This document shows, in pieces, positions 46,008 to 54,144 of a DNA stretch of 64,000 nucleotides (position 1 is the first letter of the stretch; every line of letters begins with the position of its first letter). The stretch comes from Candidatus Zipacnadia bacterium (GTDB taxonomy: Bacteria; Armatimonadota; Zipacnadia; Zipacnadales; UBA5352), in assembly GCA_029821735.1 (NCBI GenBank), contig JALGSU010000015.1:27960-91959 (forward strand). The letters run 5' to 3'. Position numbers and translations under genes: made by a program. The notes beneath the pieces were generated by a model. The model ran no database searches and was not told the DNA's origin. It worked only from the letters and a program-made list of their open reading frames with translations.

Positions 46008-49000
46008 ATGTTGCGCCGCTGGATCGCGCTCATCGTCTGCACTGCCACCCTCGCCGCTGTTGCACCCGCCTGCGCGGCTGTATACGTCACTCAGCCCCCA
46101 CCCGAGATCGAGAAGACCGCCGACGGCGAGCAGTTCATCCAGCAGGTCACCCTCGCCAACGAATACGCCCACTTCAACTTCGTCTACGATGTGAACCGCA
46201 CCGACGAGGCCGCCAACGAAATCACCTCTCACTGGTGGCAGTGGGAGCAGGGATACATCCCCATCGGCTTGACCGAACCGTCCCACGCCAACTGGTACTG
46301 GCAGGCCTTCATGCGCTGGACCATCGACGGCATGAGCCTGCACACATACGCCGCCACGATGCGCGTGGTCCGCGAATCCGGCCCGGACGGCATGGTCGAG
46401 TATACATGGGATACACCCAAGGCGCGCGTATGGGCGCGTTTCGCTCTGGTCACCGGCTCGGACAAGCTGATGATGTTCGCCGGCTATGAGCCCAAGGAGC
46501 CCGTGGAGACCGTGCGCCTCACGCTGGCGTGCTACCCGGCATCCTTCGCCCAGCCCCGCAACCGCGCCGTGACGACCGTCGAGGGCACGCGCCTGCCCGG
46601 CGAAACCATCGAGATGGACCTGGAGAATGAGCGCTGGGTGCTCTTCGAGGACACCACCGAGGGCCGCCCCGGTGCGGGCTCAGGCGGCATGATCATCGGC
46701 ACCCCGGACGCTTTCAGCAGCATCACCATCCCGGTTGGCGACTACGGTATCAACCCCGTTTTGGAGCTGGCCCCGGGCCAGCAGAGCTTCGCCATCGGCT
46801 TGTACGACTACCCGTCGCTGCCCGACTACCAGAAGACTCGCGAGTATTTCCTCACGTCGGCCGACGCCGAAGCCGACGCACTTGAGCAGATGGCCGCAGG
46901 CGATCTGGACCAGCCACTGCCTGCGCAGACCATGAACCCCGAGCGAGTGGCGCTACTCAAGGCAGAGGGCGAGCGCCGCTTCGAGCGACCGACTGAGGTA
47001 TGGCGGCCCGACCCCACGCCGCTGGACTTCAACTGGGCAGCGTCTCTGCCCGGCGAGCCGATCAATGCGGCCATCTACTGCCGCCGGTACGCCGCATGGG
47101 AGACCATGGAGCTGGCGAGGCGGCTTGAGATGACGGCCGAGCACGTCTACTTCGACGGTCGCGACACGCTCTCGAATAACACTGCGTGGCCTTACCGCCA
47201 CTCCACCGGCGACTTCGCCATCCCCCAGGGCGTTGCGGCCCTGAAAGCCGCAACCATGGCCACGGACCCGAAGCTCGACGTCGCCATCGTCTCCGGCGTC
47301 TTCGGCGACGCCGTCCCTGGCGTCGCGCGCACTGCCATTCTCGAACAAGTCGCCGCAGGTAAGGGCCTGCTGATCGTCGGACCGGCAGGGCAACTGCGAG
47401 GCTGGCCAGACGAGACCTTCGCCACCCCCGACCCGGGCCTGAGCGAGGAGATTCTGGCTGCTTTCGACTGGGAGGCAATCCCCGGATACCGCCCCGGCGA
47501 GCGCGGTAGAGTGGGCGAAGATCTACCCGTTCGAGCCTATAGCTATGGTGATGGCCACGTGGTGCACCTGAACATAAACCTGTGCACCTACAGCGCGCTG
47601 GTTCCGCGCAACGATGCGACCGAGGGGCTCGACGGAGCAACCGACCGCTGCCTCGCCATCGCGGCCCGCTGCGTGCTGGGAGCGGCGGAACGGCTGCCGG
47701 AGGTGGACTTCGACGCTCCGTTCGCCACTGAGCACGACCCCGCGAACGTCTCCGTGCGGGTGCAGGATGACCTGGATCGGGTGCTGATGGAGGCCACGCG
47801 CGATCTCGTGAAAGGGGAGGACATGGACTTCGGGAGCGCCCCTGGTGGACGCCCGTGCTTCCTCGACCTGGTCCTGCGCGACGACAACGGCGACTGCATC
47901 GGGTTCACCTCGCGCGCGCTCCCTGCAATGGAGACGACGGCGCTCGCCGAGATCGAGATCGAGCCCTCGACGATCACCTACGACCCCGCCCCGCCGCTGG
48001 TGGACATGCCCGAGGGCGGACAGGCGACTTTCTCGGCGACAGTGGCCGACGCGCCAGCGGGTGCTGTGGTCAACTTCGAGGTCCGCGATGCCTTCGAGCG
48101 CGTCGTGGCCCGTGCATCGGCACCTGCCGTCAATGGTGCGGTGCAGGTGCAGGTCGACCTGCCGCGCCCGGTGACCGTCTGTCATCTGGTGGACGTGTCG
48201 CTGATGCAGGGCGATACCGAGAGGGCCTTCGAACGCAAGCGCTTCACCATGACCGTCCCCTATCCCTACGATGACTTCACCGCGCTCGTGTGGACCTACG
48301 CGGGCGGCGACCCGCTCCTGCAGCGCACCGACCGAATGTGCTACGAGATGGGCGCGGAGATGAGCGACCTGTGCCACATGGGCAGCTACGACGACGTGGG
48401 CGCGGCGCGCGAGTATTCGGTCAGCGCCCGCTCCGGCATGCGCATGATCCCGTATGTGACCCGCCTTGCTGGTAGCGCCAACGCCAACAACGAGCGCGAC
48501 CGCTGCTTCCACGATCCGGCGCTGCTGACCAGAATGCAGGAGTCTCTGATTCCCACCTGTCGACAGGCGGCCGCCTACTCGTGCGCGGCCTACACGCTCG
48601 GCGACGAGAACTATCTGTTCCGAGGCGAGAACGAGTGTTGCCATACGCCAGCCTCCATCGCGGCCTTCCGCGAGTGGCTCGGCAGCAAGTATGGCACCAT
48701 CGCCGCGCTCAACGCCGAGTGGGGCACCGATTACGCAGACTTCAACGGTTTCGAGCGACCGATGCTGCTGGCCGAGGTGGCGCAGCAGATCAGCAGCTTC
48801 GCGCCCTGGATCGACCACAAGCTCTTCATGGACGAGACCTTCGCCAGCGCCCACGACGAATACGCCGACATCATCCGCAGCGTCGACCCGGGCGCCAAGG
48901 TCGGCTGGGATGGGCTGCTGACCAATAGCTGGCGCGCGGGCTACGACTACGAGGCGCTCACCCGCAACCTGGAGATGAACCAGACCTACACCGTGCGCTG

Positions 49001-50549
49001 GCTCGATGGCGAGCTCTATCGCTCCTTCAAGCGTGATGACGCCCTCACCGGCAAGTGGGGCAACCATGTTGGCGACGTGCGCGGCGGGTGGGCCGCTCTG
49101 CCCTGGGATTGCCTCTTCGCAGGCGACCAGTCCGTGTGGTGGTGGACCTCATGGGGCTGCGATTACATCCCCTTCTACCCGGACTTGACGCCGAACGTCT
49201 ACGCGGATCAGTTCTTCGAGGCGGTGCGCGAGGTGACCGCCGGCCCCGGCAAACTGCTGCTGCACGGGCAGCGCCAGCACTCTGGCATCGGGGTACTGTA
49301 TTCGCAGCGTGACCTGTTCGCAGCCGCCATCGTCGGAGAGAACATCGAGAAGGGCACGCTCGATGGCGACGGCAACTTCCTCCGCGAGCACGAGGCCCTC
49401 ATCAAGGCCGTGCGTGACCTCGGGTATCAGTATGAGCACGTCTCGACCGGCCAACTCGCGAGCGGCGTGCTGACCGTAGAGGATTACCCGGTCTTCGTGA
49501 TGCCGCTGGCAATGTGCGTCTCCGATGAGACCGCCCAAATCCTGCGCGAGTATGTAGAGGCAGGTGGCACGCTCATCGTCGACGGTCGCGCGGGAATGCT
49601 CACCGGCGAGGGCGCGATGCGCGAGACACGCGCGCTCGACGAACTCCTCGGCGTCGCCGGTCCCACCGGCCCCGAGGCCCTCGCAACAGAGTCTGCCTCG
49701 CTTGAGGTAACCGTCGACGGCGTCATGCACGGGACGCAGGCACCGCAGCAAGTGACCATCGAGCCGACTTGGCTGGAGGTGCTTGAGCCCGGTCTGACGG
49801 TCACCACCGGGACCGCGCTCGCGCAAGCCGGAGACACGCCGGTGCTGGTCGTCAACACGGTCGGCGAGGGCCGAGCGATCACCCTCAATATCGCCGCCAA
49901 GCCCTTCCTCGACCGCCGAGCGGAAGGCACCGAAGGCCCGCTGATGAACGCTCTTGACGCGGCAATCCGAGGCGCAGGCATCGCGCCACCGTGTGAATTG
50001 GCCTCCCCCGATGGTGGTCGCGTACACGCCAACCAGCAAGTGGTCTTTACCGATGGCCAAGCGACCTATCTCGGTCTGCAGCCAGACATCCTGATGTATG
50101 ACATCGCTGACCAGCAGGCCCACGTCACGCTGCCGGAGCCGACCATCGTCTACGACATGCGCACAGGCAAGCAGGTTGGCAAGGGCCCGGTGAGCGAGTG
50201 GGACGTGACGCTTTCGCGCGGCCATCCGCTGGCATACGCGATGCTCCCCTACCGCGTCCGACGGCTGCAGGTCGAAGCACCGCGCAGCGCCGGCCTCGGT
50301 GAGACCGTTCAGGTCGGTGCCACGGTCGAGACCTCCGGTGAGCCCGGCTACCACGTGGTCCGCGTTGATCTATACGCGCCCGGCAGCGACACGCCGCACC
50401 GGCAGTATTCCCAGAACATCGCCTGTGACGCTGGCAGCGGCACCGTTTCCATCCCCTTCGCGCTCAGCGACCCGGCGGGCGAGTGGCGCCTCAGGCTCAG
50501 GGACGCGGCGACCGGCGTGACACAGACGCGGACAATCGAGCTCAACTGA
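46008..50549 (+). CDS. Secreted GH42-like multidomain glycosidase
   Basis: About 1513 residues from ATG 46008, chosen because it opens the signal peptide (MLRRWIALIVCTATLAAVAPACA) and has GGGAGG nine bases upstream; an in-frame GTG at 45966 is not convincing. Residues ~30-290 are beta-sandwich; ~340-560 look like a glutamine-amidotransferase-like/trimerisation fold (AIVSGVFGDAVPGVART, GKGLLIVGPAGQL). The barrel at ~760-1110 has YTLGDENYLFRGE (candidate Glu), FREWLGSKYGTIAALNAEWG, HKLFMDETFASAHDEY and VGWDGLLTNSWRAGYDYEAL, the GH42 'YGTI..LN..WGT.Y..f' signature. A second GH42 trimerisation-like domain follows (YPVFVMPLAMCVSDETAQIL, GGTLIVDGRAG), then C-terminal Ig-like domains. Eleven bases before the DUF4091 gene. 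Confidence 0.78.
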   Translation: MLRRWIALIVCTATLAAVAPACAAVYVTQPPPEIEKTADGEQFIQQVTLANEYAHFNFVYDVNRTDEAANEITSHWWQWEQGYIPIGLTEPSHANWYWQAFMRWTIDGMSLHTYAATMRVVRESGPDGMVEYTWDTPKARVWARFALVTGSDKLMMFAGYEPKEPVETVRLTLACYPASFAQPRNRAVTTVEGTRLPGETIEMDLENERWVLFEDTTEGRPGAGSGGMIIGTPDAFSSITIPVGDYGINPVLELAPGQQSFAIGLYDYPSLPDYQKTREYFLTSADAEADALEQMAAGDLDQPLPAQTMNPERVALLKAEGERRFERPTEVWRPDPTPLDFNWAASLPGEPINAAIYCRRYAAWETMELARRLEMTAEHVYFDGRDTLSNNTAWPYRHSTGDFAIPQGVAALKAATMATDPKLDVAIVSGVFGDAVPGVARTAILEQVAAGKGLLIVGPAGQLRGWPDETFATPDPGLSEEILAAFDWEAIPGYRPGERGRVGEDLPVRAYSYGDGHVVHLNINLCTYSALVPRNDATEGLDGATDRCLAIAARCVLGAAERLPEVDFDAPFATEHDPANVSVRVQDDLDRVLMEATRDLVKGEDMDFGSAPGGRPCFLDLVLRDDNGDCIGFTSRALPAMETTALAEIEIEPSTITYDPAPPLVDMPEGGQATFSATVADAPAGAVVNFEVRDAFERVVARASAPAVNGAVQVQVDLPRPVTVCHLVDVSLMQGDTERAFERKRFTMTVPYPYDDFTALVWTYAGGDPLLQRTDRMCYEMGAEMSDLCHMGSYDDVGAAREYSVSARSGMRMIPYVTRLAGSANANNERDRCFHDPALLTRMQESLIPTCRQAAAYSCAAYTLGDENYLFRGENECCHTPASIAAFREWLGSKYGTIAALNAEWGTDYADFNGFERPMLLAEVAQQISSFAPWIDHKLFMDETFASAHDEYADIIRSVDPGAKVGWDGLLTNSWRAGYDYEALTRNLEMNQTYTVRWLDGELYRSFKRDDALTGKWGNHVGDVRGGWAALPWDCLFAGDQSVWWWTSWGCDYIPFYPDLTPNVYADQFFEAVREVTAGPGKLLLHGQRQHSGIGVLYSQRDLFAAAIVGENIEKGTLDGDGNFLREHEALIKAVRDLGYQYEHVSTGQLASGVLTVEDYPVFVMPLAMCVSDETAQILREYVEAGGTLIVDGRAGMLTGEGAMRETRALDELLGVAGPTGPEALATESASLEVTVDGVMHGTQAPQQVTIEPTWLEVLEPGLTVTTGTALAQAGDTPVLVVNTVGEGRAITLNIAAKPFLDRRAEGTEGPLMNALDAAIRGAGIAPPCELASPDGGRVHANQQVVFTDGQATYLGLQPDILMYDIADQQAHVTLPEPTIVYDMRTGKQVGKGPVSEWDVTLSRGHPLAYAMLPYRVRRLQVEAPRSAGLGETVQVGATVETSGEPGYHVVRVDLYAPGSDTPHRQYSQNIACDAGSGTVSIPFALSDPAGEWRLRLRDAATGVTQTRTIELN

Positions 50550-50560
50550 AGAGGTGCGCA

Positions 50561-52749
50561 ATGAGACTGGCTCTATTCATAGCGACAGCGCTTCTGGTCG
50601 TGGCAGCGGGTGCGGCCGAAGACGCCTCGACGTCTTCAAGGCGGGCAACGCGGTCATCGAGCGCGTCCAGGAGAACGCGAGCGATGGCGAGTGGAGCCTG
50701 AAGATGGAGATTGTGGGCTCTGAGGTCGACACCTGGCCGGGGTTGAGTTACATCCCGGCCGATCCAGACCTGTCCGAGCACAAAGTGTTGGCGTTCGACG
50801 CCTACAACCCGAGCGACGACATTGCCTACATGTCCTACCGGGTCGACGACGGGAACGGGAAGACGCGTTTCGAGAGCGCACGTCTGCAGCCCGGCAAACA
50901 CACGACCGTTGAGATATACGTTCGCGCCATGGGCAGCGAACTCGATCTGACTCAGATGGTGAAATTCTATCTCTACAGCCGCATGCCGCGCAAAAACTAC
51001 ACCTGGTACCTCGACAACTTCCGCTACACCGATGGCAGCTATGACTTCTCGCCGCGCCGACACCTGGAGACAAACCCGGAGATCGCGCCTACTGCCGAGG
51101 AGCAGCAGCGTGGCTTTGCCCTCTTTCACCGCCACTACATGGACCTCGTCTTCCCCACCTCAATACCCACCGAAGAGCAGCGCGAAGTCAGTCTCGCGAC
51201 TTTCGCGACCCCCGGCGAGGACGAGCCGTTGACCATCAGCCTCCGTGCCCTCCGCGATCTGCAGGGCGCTCGCGCGCAAATCTCCGACCTGCAGTCGGCA
51301 GACGGAGCGACCATCGCAGCGAGTGAAGCGACCGCCTACCCCGTCCGCTGCCTGCCAAAGCGCGAGCACTACCAGTCGAAGTATTACATCGAGGATCTGC
51401 CCGTGCTGCTGGAGCGGCGGGAGAGCGTGGACGTCGCGGCCGGAGTCAGCCAGCGCTTCTGGCTGAACATCCACGTGCCCGCAGACGCCACGCCCGGGAT
51501 CTATGAGGGCAGCGTCACGGTCAGCGCCGATGCCGCGAGCGCAGACGTGCCGATTCAACTCGAGGTGCTGCCTTTCGCGCTCGAAGAGACTGAGGGCGTA
51601 TGGGTCGGCGACTACTACGCCGGTCCAAGGTTGCCCATCGAGGACCCGGCCTATGGCGAGGTCATGCGCGCTGAGATGGCCGATATGCGCGCCCACGGAA
51701 TGACATCGGTGGGCCTGTGCTTCGGGCCAGCGCTCGCGTCCTTCGCCGTCACCGACGATGGCGTCGAACTCACCTACGCCGATGATGACCGCTACGTGCA
51801 GTTCATGGACGCCTACGTGGAACTGGGCTTCCCCGCGCCGGTAATCCAGCTCAGTGACAGCCCCCAGCACGCGCTGGGAGCGACCTACCGCCTGCACACT
51901 GATGAATTCGCTAATCACTACAAAGCGGGCTGGATCGCGATGCGCGCTGAGGCCGAGCGCCGCGGCTGGCCTGAAGTGATCGTGCAGCCAGTCGATGAGC
52001 CGGGGTGGCAATCGCAGGACGTCAAAGACCGGGCGGTGCGCCTGCTGCAGATACTCAAGGAGATCCCCGGCTTGCGCACCGAACAGGACGGCCCGGGTGA
52101 CGAGTTCTTCGAGGAGATCGCCGGGCCCTACGCCGATGTGTGGGCTTACAACGGTGGTCTCGGCACACCGGAACGCGTCGCGCAGGCCATCGCCGACGGT
52201 CACCTTGTGACCTGCTACAACAACGACGTCGAGGGATACCGAGCTGAGTTGCAGCGTTACGCGGGCTGCTACTTCATGCTGGCGTCAGGCACGCACGGCA
52301 TCTACAACTGGCAGTACCACGGCTGGAAGGGCAGCGCCTACGACGACCAGGACGCGAAGTATGGTGACTTCCTCCACGTCTACCCCGCGACCGACACTGA
52401 AGTCGGTGGCCCGGCGGCTGGTTGGGAGGGCGCGCGCGAGGGCGCTGACGACTACAAGTACTGCCAGCTGCTCATGAGGACTATAGAGCGGGCACGCGCT
52501 GCGGGCAAGGCAACACAGGCCGAAGCCGCCCAGGCGGTGCTTGACGAGATCGTCGCATCGATTCAGTACACACCGCGCCTGCGCAACACGGCCAAGTTCG
52601 CGCAGATGACCACCGATGACGACGGCGTATCACGCGTTGGTGGCCAGTTCCTCGTACCGAACGGTTGGGAGTTCGAGCGTTACGATGAGGCCCGCCGCCA
52701 GGTGGCCGATCAGATCCTCGCGCTGATGAAAGAGCTCGGCGAACTGTAA
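50561..52749 (+). CDS. Secreted DUF4091 (GH123-like) protein, frameshifted after the signal peptide
   Basis: GAGGTG precedes ATG 50561, which opens a signal peptide MRLALFIATALLVVAAGAAE in frame 2. The remaining protein is in frame 1 (open from 50554), beginning DVFKAGNAVIERVQENASDG, so the frames join near 50620-50640 and a short stretch is probably missing. Residues ~15-170 are a CBM-like sandwich (VLAFDAYNPSDDIAYMSYRV, NYTWYLDNFRY); then EHYQSKYYIEDLPVLLE and RFWLNIHVPADATPGIYEGS, the Ig-like lead-in; then a barrel (ADMRAHGMTSVGLCFG, VIVQPVDEPGWQ with candidate acid Asp-Glu); ending with AAGWEGAREGADDYKYCQLL, the DUF4091 signature. Related GH123 enzymes are hexosaminidases; activity here unproven. 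Confidence 0.82.
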
Positions 52750-52763
52750 CCCGTATCCCCTCT

Positions 52764-52788
52764 GGGGCAGAGCTCCTCGCTCTGCCCC
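52764..52788 (+). terminator. Hairpin after the DUF4091 gene
   Basis: GGGGCAGAGC (52764-52773) and GCTCTGCCCC (52779-52788) form a perfect 10-bp stem with loop TCCTC, 14 bases after the stop at 52749. No T-tract follows. Confidence 0.6.
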
Positions 52789-53032
52789 GGACCGCCATAC
52801 CTCCAGAACCGAGATTGGCTCCACCTCTGCATTACCTCCGAAACACGTGAGCAAATCACGAGTTGGTCTTGAGCGCATGTTGACCACCATTTGGTAGCAT
52901 TCAAACACTATAGCCGCAGATTACTGAAGCTTCACTGCACCAGCAATGGAAGCCGAGGGGGTCTGCGGCGCGTGCTTCTGTTCCGCACCCCCGCCGAGAT
53001 CTCGATCCGTCATCTATTTCGGAGGGAGTGCC
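52789..53032 (+). other. Leader region of the SdrD_B-like gene
   Basis: 244 bases with no credible gene. It is noticeably AT-richer around 52840-52930, where a promoter would be expected; TTGACC (52880-52885) and TATAGC (52909-52914) are present but 23 bases apart, so no consensus promoter can be claimed. GGAGGGAG (53021-53028) is the ribosome site of the next gene. Confidence 0.4.
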
Positions 53033-53989
53033 ATGAGAACACGATGGATCATTGTATTTGGCCTTTGGGCTGGACTGAGCCTGCTCGTGACCAACGCGGC
53101 GTTTGCGGGTGACCTGGCCGGCATGTCGTTGGGCGACTTCGTCTGGGTGGACACCAACGAAGATGGCCTGCAGGATGAGGTCGGAACAGGCGTCAACGGC
53201 GTTCGGGTTGATCTGTACGCGCACTACGAGGACAGCACCCTTGTCTTTATCGGCAGCACCACCACTGCGACCAAGTCCGACAGCACGCCCGATCGCCCTT
53301 GGACCGGCGATGGCTACTACGAGTTCAACGGCCTGGAGTTGGGCGAGTACCGTCTGGTGTTCCATCTCCCGGGCGGCTACAAGTGGACCAAACAGGGGCC
53401 GAATGAACCGGGCGTGTGCGATCCGACCTGCCCAATCGATATCCGCAGGGATGTGAACGACTCTGACGTCGCCCCTAGTACTGGAATTATCGATTGGTTC
53501 TGGATGGGAACGACAGACGGCAACTATCCCAAGGCAGGCAACCTCGTGGATCTCGATGACTGGACTCGCGACGCCGGTCTGATTGAGACCACTTTCGAGG
53601 ACCCGGGCTGTGGTACGCCCGGCTACTGGAAGAACCACCCGGACGCCTGGCCGGTCCAGGTCATCACCATCGGTGGCATTGACTACTCAAAGGCTCAAGC
53701 CATCGGCCTCATGAAGAAGTTCGACAAGAAGGACATGCGATACCTCATGTTCATGCACCTGGTCTCCGCCAAGCTCAACGTCATCATCGGGAACAGCAAC
53801 GTGATCATCGCCCCATACATCGCGCTTGGCGATGAGTGGATGAGAACATACGCACCCAATGGACTGCCTGAGAAGAGTTCTGCTGTCAGCGCAGACAGCT
53901 ATGCCTGGCAGGATGGCGATGGCGAGGACATCAAGGACATGCTCGACGACTACAACAACGGTCTGCTCGACGCTCCCGCACGCGACTGA
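53033..53989 (+). CDS. Secreted SdrD_B-like protein with GTPGYWKNHP module
   Basis: 318 residues from ATG 53033 (GGAGGGAG upstream; the frame is open from 52946 but the signal peptide starts here: MRTRWIIVFGLWAGLSLLVT, cleavage near AAFA). Residues ~30-125 are an SdrD_B/Cna-B-like domain with a Ca-binding loop: LGDFVWVDTNEDGLQDEVGT, GVNGVRVDLY, YYEFNGLELGEYRLVFHLPG. From ~190 a separate module opens GCGTPGYWKNHPDAWPVQV, a motif seen in many secreted bacterial proteins of unknown function, and runs through LMFMHLVSAKLNVIIGNS to the end. No sortase, PEP-CTERM or membrane anchor follows, so it is probably released or periplasmic. It stands alone between two hairpins. A matrix or scaffold role is a guess. 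Confidence 0.85.
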   Translation: MRTRWIIVFGLWAGLSLLVTNAAFAGDLAGMSLGDFVWVDTNEDGLQDEVGTGVNGVRVDLYAHYEDSTLVFIGSTTTATKSDSTPDRPWTGDGYYEFNGLELGEYRLVFHLPGGYKWTKQGPNEPGVCDPTCPIDIRRDVNDSDVAPSTGIIDWFWMGTTDGNYPKAGNLVDLDDWTRDAGLIETTFEDPGCGTPGYWKNHPDAWPVQVITIGGIDYSKAQAIGLMKKFDKKDMRYLMFMHLVSAKLNVIIGNSNVIIAPYIALGDEWMRTYAPNGLPEKSSAVSADSYAWQDGDGEDIKDMLDDYNNGLLDAPARD

Positions 53990-54045
53990 CGAGTGTCAGT
54001 TTCGCAACAGCGCCGCAGTATGCACCGCCGGAGACGTCCTGTCAT

Positions 54046-54074
54046 GCGGCCCCACCCCACATGGGTGGGGCCGC
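54046..54074 (+). terminator. Strong hairpin after the SdrD_B-like gene
   Basis: GCGGCCCCACCC (54046-54057) pairs perfectly with GGGTGGGGCCGC (54063-54074), loop CACAT, 56 bases past the stop at 53989, followed by TTCGATTCT, a weak T-containing tail. Best terminator candidate on the plus strand here. Confidence 0.65.
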
Positions 54075-54144
54075 TTCGATTCTCTGATGCCCGTGGAAGG
54101 AAGGTGACACAGCCACAGACGGCGCAGGATACCGGCTCGGGCGA

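Noticed and set aside
52880..52914. TTGACC and TATAGC as promoter of the SdrD_B-like gene
   Set aside because: Spacing is 23 bases, too long for a housekeeping promoter.
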